Source: Mycobacterium sp. E3251 (lineage in GTDB: Bacteria; Actinomycetota; Actinomycetes; Mycobacteriales; Mycobacteriaceae). Taken from it: a DNA stretch of 64,000 nt. Position numbers and translations under genes: made by a program. The notes below the pieces were generated by a model, which made no database searches, was not told where the DNA came from, and worked only from the letters and a program-made list of their open reading frames with translations. Location of the stretch: NCBI RefSeq assembly GCF_001666835.1, contig NZ_LZJF01000196.1, positions 1 through 64,000 on the forward strand. The letters run 5' to 3'. Positions 8,910-19,066 of this stretch are shown one piece after another; the first letter of the stretch is position 1; each line of letters starts with the position of its first letter.

Positions 8910-10439
8910 TCACGCGCTCGCGGAGGCGCGGCGCTCCAGGCGGAAGGTGCGTTTGAATCCGGCCGGCTGCGTCGTCAGGGTCACCTCGACCGCACCGCTG
9001 GGCGCGATGACGTAGCGCTCCTCGACGTCGGGCCCGTCCCGCCACCGGCCGACCTGCTGGCGCCCGAGGTCGTCGCGCTCGTGCAGGGCCGGGTCGAACG
9101 GGAAAAGAACCGGGTCGTAGGGCGTCACGTCGCCGTCGGGCCGGCCGTTGACCAGGCGGCTGCACTCGACGAACCGGAAGTGGCCGATGTTGTGCGCCGC
9201 CCGGTAGGTCCGCTTCACCACCAACGGGGTGTGCCCATCGGCGGGCAGCGAGACGTCCTTGCACACGATCGGGTCGAAGACGACGCCGGCGCCGGCTTCG
9301 GCCTCGCGGAAGACGCCGAAGTTGCGCGAGAAGCGTTCGGAGAGCGCGAAATCGGATTCCTTGTCGAGAAAGACGGCCAGGCCGATCGCGGTGGCCGCGA
9401 AGGGGTGCGGCGAGCGTTTGACCCGCTTGTCGCCGAAGGCGGTGCGCAGCATCCGCGAAACGAGCGGGAAGCTGCCGGCGCCGCCCACGACGTAAATGCC
9501 GGCGACTTCCGACCAGGTCACGTCGGTGCCGCCCGGCGCGGGGTTGTGCAGGACGCGTTCGAGCAGCTTCATCGTCTTGTCGACCAGCGGAGCGCAGGCC
9601 GCGTAGACGTCGTCGACCGGACACGAGAACGGGGGCCGGTCCGCCCCGTCGACGCCCGAGAGGTCCACCAGGAAGCGGCGCGTCTGCGGACCCACCGCCT
9701 CCTTGCGGGCCGCGACCTCCTCCCGCAGCAGGTCGCGGGCGGCGGCGTCTACGCCGGAGAGCCGCGAACCGGCCAGCACGAGGTCGACGATCGCCTCGTC
9801 GAAGTCGTCGCCGCCCAGGCGCTGGATGCCCTCACTGATGACGACCTCGTTCGCGTGTCCGGTCATCTTGAGCAAGGAGGCGTCGAAGGTGCCGCCGCCC
9901 AGGTCGTAGATGAGGACGTATTCCCGTTTGGCGGTGATGGTGGAGCGGTACCGGTGCGCGTATTCCAGGCTCGCGGCGGACGGCTCGTTGAGTAGCGCGA
10001 CGACGTGGAAGCCGGCCGCGACGAAGGCGTCCAGTGTCAGCAGGCGCTGGGCGCTCGAGGCGTTGGCCGGCACGCTGATCGCGGCCTCGACGGTTTCTCC
10101 GGCGGCGAGACTGGCGTTGGAGCGGCGCAGCAGGTCGCTCTTCAGCTGGGCCAGAAAGCCGGTAAGCAGGTCCGCCAGTCGATGGCTGCGGCCGGCCAGG
10201 CTCACCTCGGTCTGGGGCCCGGCCTCATTGAGCAGACGTTTGAACGATCGCAGGACCGACCACCCCGGGTCGTGGCGGACGGCGGCGGCCTCCGCACCGA
10301 ACCGCAAGTCCCCGGCGGCGTTGGCCGCGACGATCGACGGCCACGCGTCAACGCCGTCGAACGAGATGACGGGATAGTTGCCTCGGTCGACGGCCGCAAC
10401 GACAGTGTGTGTGGTGCCAAAGTCGATGCCGACTCTCAT
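8910..10439 (-). CDS. Hsp70-like ATPase with a divergent C-terminus
   Basis: A 509-residue protein. The N-terminal 370 residues form a DnaK-type actin-fold ATPase, with phosphate-1 motif GIDFGTTHTVV, phosphate-2 motif YDLGGGTFDASLL and the adenosine motif VVGGAGSFPLVSRML. The remaining 140 residues are predicted beta-rich and do not resemble the canonical DnaK lid; the chain is over 100 residues shorter than DnaK. No DnaJ or GrpE gene is adjacent. Pairing with a nitroreductase suggests a stress-related chaperone role, but this is inference. Confidence 0.82.
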   Translation of the reverse strand: MRVGIDFGTTHTVVAAVDRGNYPVISFDGVDAWPSIVAANAAGDLRFGAEAAAVRHDPGWSVLRSFKRLLNEAGPQTEVSLAGRSHRLADLLTGFLAQLKSDLLRRSNASLAAGETVEAAISVPANASSAQRLLTLDAFVAAGFHVVALLNEPSAASLEYAHRYRSTITAKREYVLIYDLGGGTFDASLLKMTGHANEVVISEGIQRLGGDDFDEAIVDLVLAGSRLSGVDAAARDLLREEVAARKEAVGPQTRRFLVDLSGVDGADRPPFSCPVDDVYAACAPLVDKTMKLLERVLHNPAPGGTDVTWSEVAGIYVVGGAGSFPLVSRMLRTAFGDKRVKRSPHPFAATAIGLAVFLDKESDFALSERFSRNFGVFREAEAGAGVVFDPIVCKDVSLPADGHTPLVVKRTYRAAHNIGHFRFVECSRLVNGRPDGDVTPYDPVLFPFDPALHERDDLGRQQVGRWRDGPDVEERYVIAPSGAVEVTLTTQPAGFKRTFRLERRASASA

Positions 10440-10448
10440 CGCGCAATC

Positions 10449-12713
<2,265 letters not shown>

Positions 12714-12752
12714 GGCGGAAACCCTACGCGCGGAAGAAGAACAGCGCTTGAC

Positions 12753-14282
12753 TTAATACAGCGCGCGCACGGCATCGATGGTGTCGGCCTCCGCCGGGCC
12801 CTTGTCGTCGCGGTAGCGCACCACCCGGGCGAACCGCAGTGCCACACCCCCGGGGTAGCGGGAGGATTTCTGGACGCCGTCCAACGCCACCTCGACCACC
12901 TGCTCGGGCCGCAACCGCACGACGTAACCGTCGGTTCCGCTGACGGCGAGTTCGCTGAACCGCGCGGTCTGCCAGTCCAGCATCGCGTCGGTCATTCCCT
13001 TGAATGTCTTTCCCACCATGACGAATTCACCGGTGGCCGGGTCGCGCGCCCCGAGATGGATGTTGGAGAGTTTGCCGCTTCGGCGCCCCGACCCCCATTC
13101 CACCGCGAGCACCACCAGGTCCAGCGTGTGCACCGGCTTGACCTTCAGCCAACCGGCCCCGCGCCGGCCCGCCTGATACGGCGCGTCCGGCGCCTTGGCC
13201 AGCACGCCTTCGTGGCCGGCGGCCAGCGTCGCGGCCAGGAAGTCCTCGGCGGCCGCGGGCTCGGAGGTCAGCAGCCGATCCACCCGCTGCGCCTCCGGCA
13301 CCAGCGCGTCCAGGGCGGCCAGCCGCTCGGCGGTCGGCGCGTCGAGAAGGTCATCGCCGTCACGGTGCAGGATGTCGAAGAAGAACACCGAAAGTGGTTG
13401 CGCCGCACGGGCCGCGTCCACATCGACCGACCGGCCGAACCGCGACGCGGTGACCTGGAAGCGGTGTGGGGAGTTGTCGGAACGCAGCGCGATCGCCTCG
13501 CCGTCGGCGATGAGGCCGCGCACCGGCAGGGCCAGCGTCGCCTCCACCACCTCGGGCAGCCGGGCGGTGACGTCGTCGAGGCTTCGGGTGTAGACGGTGA
13601 CCTCGTCACCGGACCGGTGAATCTGCACCCGGGCACCGTCCAGCTTCGCCTCGAAAATGGCTGTGCCGCCGTGGCGTTCGAGCGCATCGGCCACCCCGGT
13701 GGCGGTCTGAGCCAACATCGGGCCGACCGGCCGGCCGACCCGCAGGGTGAACGCGTCCAGCGCGCCGGTCCCGCCGCCCAGGGCGGCGGCCGCCACGGCC
13801 GGCAAGTCCCCGCCCAGCATCGCGGCGCGCTGTACCGACGCGGCGGGGATGTCGGCGGCCCTGGCCACCGCGTCCGCCATGATCCCCGCCAGCGCGCCCT
13901 GGCGCAGCTCCCCGCCCAGCAACCGCACCAGGAAGGCCTGCTCGATGTCGGTCGCGGCGGCCAACAGTCCCGCCACCAGTTCGGCGCGCCGCGCCTGCGA
14001 CCCCTTGCCCGACACCGCCCCGATCTCCGAGAAGCTGGCGTCCACACCGGCGACGGTCAACGTCGGTTGCGACGCCGCCGCCGGCCGCGACCGCAAAGAC
14101 GCCCAGCCGACCCCGATCTGGCGCTGCCGCAGCTCCCCCGACAGCCAGGAGACCACGATCGCGACCCCGTCGGGGTCGGGCGCCGCGCGGCGCAACAGGT
14201 CGGCGATGTGGGCGACCTTGCTCAGCCGTGACGACGTGCCGCCCACGTCAAGTGAGGTCGTCGCGACGTCGAGAAGGAGCAC
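12753..14282 (-). CDS. ligB: ATP-dependent DNA ligase LigB
   Basis: A 509-residue ATP-dependent ligase. An N-terminal DNA-binding region comes first. The adenylation domain starts near residue 205, with catalytic lysine in motif I EAKLDGARVQIH, and DGEAIAL and FFDIL further on fit motifs III and IIIa. The LKVKPVHTLDLVVL stretch (motif V) leads into the OB-fold, which ends with conserved Arg-rich segments. It seals nicks using ATP, in contrast to the essential NAD-dependent LigA; mycobacterial LigB is dispensable. It corresponds to Rv3062. Confidence 0.92.
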   Translation of the reverse strand: MLLLDVATTSLDVGGTSSRLSKVAHIADLLRRAAPDPDGVAIVVSWLSGELRQRQIGVGWASLRSRPAAASQPTLTVAGVDASFSEIGAVSGKGSQARRAELVAGLLAAATDIEQAFLVRLLGGELRQGALAGIMADAVARAADIPAASVQRAAMLGGDLPAVAAAALGGGTGALDAFTLRVGRPVGPMLAQTATGVADALERHGGTAIFEAKLDGARVQIHRSGDEVTVYTRSLDDVTARLPEVVEATLALPVRGLIADGEAIALRSDNSPHRFQVTASRFGRSVDVDAARAAQPLSVFFFDILHRDGDDLLDAPTAERLAALDALVPEAQRVDRLLTSEPAAAEDFLAATLAAGHEGVLAKAPDAPYQAGRRGAGWLKVKPVHTLDLVVLAVEWGSGRRSGKLSNIHLGARDPATGEFVMVGKTFKGMTDAMLDWQTARFSELAVSGTDGYVVRLRPEQVVEVALDGVQKSSRYPGGVALRFARVVRYRDDKGPAEADTIDAVRALY

Positions 14283-14353
14283 GAAATCAGCTTGGCACGG
14301 CTCTCGGACAAGGCGGGGTCAACCCTGCCAGACGGACACGCTAGCGTGCCTAC

Positions 14354-14363
14354 GTAACGTTAC
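14354..14363. promoter_or_regulatory. Small palindrome upstream of the SDR gene
   Basis: GTAACGTTAC is a perfect 10-bp palindrome 38 bp before ATG 14402, in the gap between divergent ligB and the SDR gene. It could be a dimeric repressor site or part of the promoter. No local regulator gene is obviously linked to it. Confidence 0.3.
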
Positions 14364-14401
14364 AGATCGCATGGATTCTGACAACCCAAAGGAGAGGCCG
14401 G

Positions 14402-15160
14402 ATGGAGATCAACGGGAAGAAGGTCGTCGTCATCGGCGGCGCGTCGGGGATGGGTCGTGCGTCCGCGGAGTTGCTGGCCGAGCGCGGGGCGGACGTCGCG
14501 ATCTTCGACCGTGAGGGTTCCGACGGGAAAGACGTGGCCGAGGCCATCGGGGGCGCGTTCTACCCGGTCGACGTCACCGACTTCAAGGGCACCGAGGAGA
14601 CCCTGCAGACCGCCGTCGACAAGCTGGGCGGCCTGCACGTCATCATCACCACCGCCGGCGGCGGCATCGCCAAGCGGACGATGACGAAGTCCGGCCCGCA
14701 CGACCTCGAATCCTTCCAGTCCGTGATCGACCTCAACCTCATCGCCACTTTCAACATCAGCCGGCTCGCGGCGGCGCACATGGCCAAGAATGAGCCCGAG
14801 GACGAAGAGCGCGGCGTGATCATCAACACCGCCTCGATCGCGGCCTTCGAAGGGCAGATCGGGCAGGTCGCCTACACCGCCGCCAAGGCCGGCATCGCCG
14901 GCATGTGCCTGACCATGGCCCGCGATCTCGGCTCGCTGGGCATCCGCGTGCTGGCGATCGCGCCCAGCCTGTTCGCCACGGGATTGACGCAGGGCATTCC
15001 GGACGAATTCGCCGCGGCACTCACCAAGGACGCGGCCTTCCCCAAGCGTCTCGGCCGGCCGATCGAGTACGCCAAGCTGGTGGCGGCCATCGTGGAGAAC
15101 CCGATGCTCAACGGCCAGTGCCTGCGGCTGGATGCCGGGCAGCGGTTCGCGCCCAAGTAG
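14402..15160 (+). CDS. SDR oxidoreductase, 3-hydroxyacyl-CoA dehydrogenase type
   Basis: A 252-residue SDR preceded by AGGAGAGG before ATG 14402. It shows GGASGMGRASAELLA for NAD binding, DVTD, catalytic Ser in NTASIAAFEG, and YTAAKAG. The EGQIGQVAYTAAKAGI region is characteristic of type 2 (HSD17B10-like) 3-hydroxyacyl-CoA dehydrogenases, which oxidise L-3-hydroxyacyl-CoA with NAD. That fits the acyl-CoA dehydrogenase gene fadE22 108 bp downstream on the same strand and suggests a shared beta-oxidation role. Confidence 0.85.
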   Translation: MEINGKKVVVIGGASGMGRASAELLAERGADVAIFDREGSDGKDVAEAIGGAFYPVDVTDFKGTEETLQTAVDKLGGLHVIITTAGGGIAKRTMTKSGPHDLESFQSVIDLNLIATFNISRLAAAHMAKNEPEDEERGVIINTASIAAFEGQIGQVAYTAAKAGIAGMCLTMARDLGSLGIRVLAIAPSLFATGLTQGIPDEFAAALTKDAAFPKRLGRPIEYAKLVAAIVENPMLNGQCLRLDAGQRFAPK

Positions 15161-15176
15161 CGACCCGCCCGGGCAG

Positions 15177-15262
15177 CCCTCCTCGCATTAAGTACACTCT
15201 TTAGGCAGCCGCCCCGCTTCCCCTCGAAGCGGGGCCGGCTACCCAGCCGGTAGCGAGGAGGG
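15177..15262 (+). promoter_or_regulatory. Structured fadE22 leader able to sequester the ribosome binding site
   Basis: CCCTCCTCGC (15177-15186) is exactly complementary to GCGAGGAGGG (15253-15262), which contains the fadE22 Shine-Dalgarno sequence just before ATG 15269. Inside this outer stem lie two further hairpins: 15211-15220 with 15226-15235 (10 bp, 5-nt loop) and 15235-15240 with 15245-15250 (6 bp, 4-nt loop). A possible -10 box TACACT at 15193-15198 lies between the two outer arms. A transcript started there would lack the anti-Shine-Dalgarno arm, whereas a read-through transcript from the upstream SDR gene would contain it. Confidence 0.6.
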
Positions 15263-15268
15263 TCCCTC

Positions 15269-17434
15269 ATGGGTATCGCACTGACCGACGACCACCGCGA
15301 ACTCGCCGAGGTCGCGCGCGGGTTCCTGACCTCGCAGAAGGCCCGCTGGGCGGCGAGGTCCCTGCTCGACGCCGCCGAGGAATCCCGGCCGCCGTTCTGG
15401 CAGAACCTGGTCGAGCTGGGCTGGCTCGGACTGCACGTCGACGAAGAACACGGCGGTTCCGGTTTCGGTCTGCCCGAACTGGTGGTGGTGGTCGAGGAAC
15501 TCGGCCGCGCCGTCGCGCCCGGGCCGTTCGTGCCGACCGTCATCGCGTCGGCGGTGATCGCCAAAGACGGTAGCGCCGAACAGAAGTCGCGGCTGCTGCC
15601 CGGCCTGATCGACGGGACCGTCACCGCGGGCATCGGCCTGGACGGCCGGGTGGAACTCAAGAACGGGATCGCCGACGGTGACGCCGGAATCGTGTTCGGT
15701 GCCGGGATGGCCGAGTTGCTGCTGATCAACGCTGGCGAGGACGTGCTGCTGCTGGAGCGCGATCGCGCCGGCGTGTCGGTCGACGTGCCGAACAACTTCG
15801 ACCCGACCCGGCGCTCCGGACGGGTCCGCCTGGAGAACGTCAACGTCAGCGCCGACGACGTCCTGGTCGGCGCGCGGGCATCGGCGCTGGCCCGCGCACG
15901 GACCCTGCTGGCCGCCGAGGCGGTGGGTGGCGCGGCGGACTGTGTGGATGCCGCCGTGGACTATGCCAAGGTGCGGCAGCAGTTCGGGCGCACCATCGCG
16001 ACTTTCCAAGCGGTCAAGCATCATTGCGCGAACATGCTGGTGGCGTCCGAGTCGGGGGTCGCCGCGGTGTGGGATGCCTCGCGTGCGGCATCCGAGGACG
16101 AAAACCAGTTCCAGCTGGCCGCCGCGGTGGCCGCGACCCTGGCGTTCCCCGCCTACGCGCGCAATGCCGAGCTGAACATCCAGGTGCACGGCGGCATCGG
16201 TTTCACCTGGGAGCACGACGCGCACCTGCATCTGCGCCGCGCGCTGGTGATCGCGGCGCTGTTCGGCGGTGACGCGCCGGCCCGGGATGTCTTCGAGCGC
16301 ACGGCCGCAGGCGCCAAGCGGGAGAACAGTTTGGACCTGCCGCCCGAGGCCGAGGAACTGCGCACCCGGATCCATGCCGACGCCGCCGAGATCGCCGCCC
16401 TCGACAAAGAGGCGCAACGCGACAAGCTGATCGAGACCGGCTACGTCATGCCGCATTGGCCCAAGCCCTGGGGCCGCGCCGCCGACGCGGTCGAGCAGCT
16501 GGTGATTGAGGAGGAGTTCCGCGCGGCCGGCGTCAAGCGGCCCGACTACTCCATCACCGGGTGGGTGATCCTGACCCTGATACAGCACGGAACCGATTGG
16601 CAAATCGAGAGATTCGTGGAGAAGGCGCTGCGCCAAGAGGAGATCTGGTGCCAGTTGTTCTCCGAACCCGAGGCCGGCTCCGACGCCGCATCGGTGAAGA
16701 CCCGCGCCACGCGGGTGGACGGCGGCTGGAAGATCAACGGGCAGAAGGTCTGGACCAGCGGGGCCCAGTATTGCGCGCGCGGCCTGGCCACCGTGCGCAC
16801 CGACCCGGAAGCTCCCAAGCACGCCGGCATCACCACCGTCATCATCGACATGAAGGGCCCGGGCGTCGAGGTGCGGCCGTTGCGGCAGATCACCGGCGGC
16901 TCGGAATTCAACGAGGTGTTCTTCAACGACGTGTTCGTTCCCGACGAGGACGTCGTCGGGACGCCCAATTCGGGGTGGACGGTCGCCCGCGCGACGCTGG
17001 GCAACGAGCGAGTGAGCATCGGTGGCAGCGGATCGTTCTACGAGGGCCTGGCGTCCACCCTGGTGCAGCTCGCTGCGCAGCAGTCGGATCGCTTGGCGGG
17101 CGCGCCGATTCGGATCGGGTCCTTTCTCGCCGACGATCACGCGCTGCGGCTGCTGAACCTGCGCCGCGCCGCGCGCAGCGTCGAGGGAGCCGGGCCAGGA
17201 CCGGAAGGCAACATCACCAAGCTGAAGCTGGCCGAGCACATGGTGGACGGGGCCGCGATCTGGGCGGCGCTGGCGGGCCCGGAGGTCGCACTGATGGACG
17301 GGCCCGGTGCGGTGGTGGGCCGTCTGGCGATGGGAGCGCGCGGCATGGCGATCGCCGGCGGCACCTCGGAGGTCACCCGCAATCAGATCGCCGAGCGGAT
17401 CCTCGGCATGCCGCGCGACCCGCTGATCAACTAA
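15269..17434 (+). CDS. fadE22: Acyl-CoA dehydrogenase FadE22, two fused ACAD domains
   Basis: A 721-residue protein, the length recalled for M. tuberculosis FadE22 (Rv3061c). Residues about 1-345 form one acyl-CoA dehydrogenase unit (DDHRELAEVARGFL at the start, then the helix YAKVRQQFGRTIATFQAVKH). Residues about 365-721 form a second one, with FAD/substrate segments WCQLFSEPEAGSD, WKINGQKVWTSGAQ and GTSEVTRNQIAERILGMPR. One domain of such fused or heteromeric enzymes usually carries the catalytic base and the other is structural, as in the alpha2beta2 steroid ACADs. It should introduce the 2,3-double bond in an acyl-CoA, passing electrons to ETF. Confidence 0.92.
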   Translation: MGIALTDDHRELAEVARGFLTSQKARWAARSLLDAAEESRPPFWQNLVELGWLGLHVDEEHGGSGFGLPELVVVVEELGRAVAPGPFVPTVIASAVIAKDGSAEQKSRLLPGLIDGTVTAGIGLDGRVELKNGIADGDAGIVFGAGMAELLLINAGEDVLLLERDRAGVSVDVPNNFDPTRRSGRVRLENVNVSADDVLVGARASALARARTLLAAEAVGGAADCVDAAVDYAKVRQQFGRTIATFQAVKHHCANMLVASESGVAAVWDASRAASEDENQFQLAAAVAATLAFPAYARNAELNIQVHGGIGFTWEHDAHLHLRRALVIAALFGGDAPARDVFERTAAGAKRENSLDLPPEAEELRTRIHADAAEIAALDKEAQRDKLIETGYVMPHWPKPWGRAADAVEQLVIEEEFRAAGVKRPDYSITGWVILTLIQHGTDWQIERFVEKALRQEEIWCQLFSEPEAGSDAASVKTRATRVDGGWKINGQKVWTSGAQYCARGLATVRTDPEAPKHAGITTVIIDMKGPGVEVRPLRQITGGSEFNEVFFNDVFVPDEDVVGTPNSGWTVARATLGNERVSIGGSGSFYEGLASTLVQLAAQQSDRLAGAPIRIGSFLADDHALRLLNLRRAARSVEGAGPGPEGNITKLKLAEHMVDGAAIWAALAGPEVALMDGPGAVVGRLAMGARGMAIAGGTSEVTRNQIAERILGMPRDPLIN

Positions 17435-17444
17435 GCCGCCCGGG

Positions 17445-17780
17445 TCAGGCGGGTGCGAACAACGGCGCCCCGCCGCTGCCCTTTTCCGGCCGGATCTCGA
17501 CGGTCATGCCGCACCTGACCGAATCGGGTTCGCAGTCAACAATGTTGGCGGCCACCCGCAGGCCCTCTTGTTCGGCGAGCTCGACGATCGCGATCACGTA
17601 CGGGACGGGAATCTCCGGGTTATACGGGTGGTGGTTGACCGTATAGGTGAACACCGTGCCGCGGCCGGAAACCGGCCGCGCTACCAGTTGGCCGCCGCAA
17701 GTGCGGCATTCGCCGGCCGCGGGATGCACCCACCGCGCGCAGTGGGTGCAATATTCGATGAGCAGCGGCTCGTCCGGCAC
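17445..17780 (-). CDS. DUF35 OB-fold protein with zinc ribbon
   Basis: A 111-residue protein. An N-terminal rubredoxin-like zinc ribbon with two CxxC pairs (YCTHCARW and CRTCGG, residues about 11-30) is followed by an OB-fold beginning GRGTVFTYTVNHHPYNP. DUF35 proteins bind acyl-CoA and act as obligate partners of thiolase-like proteins, for example with Ltp2 in the steroid side-chain retro-aldolase. The matching thiolase-like gene starts divergently about 60 bp away. A complex of the two products is a well-founded inference. Confidence 0.85.
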   Translation of the reverse strand: MPDEPLLIEYCTHCARWVHPAAGECRTCGGQLVARPVSGRGTVFTYTVNHHPYNPEIPVPYVIAIVELAEQEGLRVAANIVDCEPDSVRCGMTVEIRPEKGSGGAPLFAPA

Positions 17781-17787
17781 GACGAAT

Positions 17788-17800
17788 ACAGTACACTCAA
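17788..17800. promoter_or_regulatory. Putative promoter/operator of the DUF35/thiolase divergent pair
   Basis: The short gap between the two divergent genes contains AGTACACTC at 17790-17798. The identical 9-mer occurs at 15191-15199 upstream of fadE22, again embedded in AT-rich sequence. TACACT within it fits the mycobacterial -10 pattern TANNNT. The shared flank may instead be a common operator. Confidence 0.35.
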
Positions 17801-17839
17801 TTGATCCGATGCGGGGCTGTGGGCTGACGGGCGGTGTGC

Positions 17840-19033
17840 ATGACGCATTTCGAGAAGGACGCGATCCTGTCCGGCATCGGCATCTCGCGGATCGGTCGCC
17901 GCAGTGGCATCCCGGGCCTGGACCTGACCATGGAATCGGTGCGGGCCGCCATCGAGGATGCCGGGCTGGTTCCGTCCGACGTCGACGGCATCGCGACCCT
18001 TGGCGACACCCCCGCCGAGGAGGTCAACGCGGGGCTGCGGATCGAGGCGGCGGATTGCGGATCCGGCTTCGGCACCGGCGGCTTGCTCAGCCCGGTGATG
18101 TCGGCGTGCCGCGCAGTCGCCGAGCGTCGCGCCCGCCACGTGGTGGTGTACCGGACCATCCAAATGCTCGGGGGCACCGTCCCCGTCAAACCACAGGAGA
18201 ACGCGCCCGCGCCCCCGCTCGCGCGGATGTTCGAGGCGCCGGAGGGCGCCGAACGGCCGGCCGTCGGCGCGATGGACGACGTCAACGATCTGGTCGCGGC
18301 CAACGCCTACTCCGCCGCGAACTGGCTGGCGCTCAATTGCCGGCGTCACATGGAGTTGTACGGGACGACCAAACAACAGCTGGGCTGGGTGGCGCTCAAC
18401 GGCAGGCGCAACGCCGCGCTGAATCCGCGCGCCGTTTATCGCGATCCGATGACCATGGCCGACTACCTCAGCGCGCGGCCGGTATCCACCCCGTTCGGGC
18501 TGCTGGACTGCGACGTGCCGATCGACGGCTCCATCGCGGTGGTGGTCTCGCACGCCGAGTACGCGCGGGATTGCCCGCACCGCGCGGTGGCGGTGGAGGC
18601 GATCGGCGGGTCCGACGGCGCCGGCGGCTGGTTCCACCGCGACGACTACCCGAAGATGGCGATGTCTGATGCGGCGGCGCAGATGTGGTCGCGGACCGAG
18701 CTGAAGCCGTCCGACCTCAAGGTCGCCGAACTCTATGACGGATTCACCTATCTGACCCTGGCCTGGCTGGAAGCGCTGGGAATCTGCGGCGACGGCGAGG
18801 CCGGGCCCTATGTCGAAGGCGGCGCCCGCATCGCCCGCGACGGTGAACTTCCCCTGAACACCTACGGTGGCCAGCTCTCGGCCGGGCGCATGCACGGCTA
18901 CTGGGCGCTGCACGAGGGCTGCCTGCAGTTGCGTGGCGAGGCGGGGGAGCGGCAGGTGTCGCGGCGTCCGGACGTCGGCGTCGTTTCCGTCGGAGGCGGC
19001 CCAGTCGCCGGCTGCATGTTGCTCACATGCTGA
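17840..19033 (+). CDS. Thiolase-like lipid-transfer protein (Ltp/SCP2-thiolase family)
   Basis: A 397-residue thiolase-fold protein; ATG 17840 is preferred, with GTG 17834 as an alternative. It keeps the family skeleton: AILSGIGISRIGR at the start, AIEDAGLVPSDVDGI, VAELYDGFTY, and a glycine-rich NTYGGQLSAGRMHG segment where thiolases have the GHP motif. By hand alignment no cysteine falls at the canonical nucleophile position, although a CGSG lies nearby. It therefore looks more like Ltp2-type aldolases than true thiolases. The divergent DUF35 gene probably encodes its partner subunit, acting on a fatty-acid or sterol-derived acyl-CoA. Confidence 0.82.
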   Translation: MTHFEKDAILSGIGISRIGRRSGIPGLDLTMESVRAAIEDAGLVPSDVDGIATLGDTPAEEVNAGLRIEAADCGSGFGTGGLLSPVMSACRAVAERRARHVVVYRTIQMLGGTVPVKPQENAPAPPLARMFEAPEGAERPAVGAMDDVNDLVAANAYSAANWLALNCRRHMELYGTTKQQLGWVALNGRRNAALNPRAVYRDPMTMADYLSARPVSTPFGLLDCDVPIDGSIAVVVSHAEYARDCPHRAVAVEAIGGSDGAGGWFHRDDYPKMAMSDAAAQMWSRTELKPSDLKVAELYDGFTYLTLAWLEALGICGDGEAGPYVEGGARIARDGELPLNTYGGQLSAGRMHGYWALHEGCLQLRGEAGERQVSRRPDVGVVSVGGGPVAGCMLLTC

Positions 19034-19066
19034 AAAGGTTTGCGCCAAAACGCCATTGGGCCTGAC

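Noticed and set aside
15177..15262. Factor-independent terminator after the SDR gene
   Set aside because: The hairpins have no T-tract and the outer stem specifically covers the fadE22 ribosome site, so translational control is a better reading, though partial termination cannot be excluded.
15239..17239. A 666-codon open frame antisense to fadE22, and similarly long frames opposite nrdE, P450, adhC and others
   Set aside because: High third-position GC leaves antisense frames open. Their products are Arg/His/Gly-rich low-complexity sequences without recognisable domains, while the opposite strand encodes clear enzymes.
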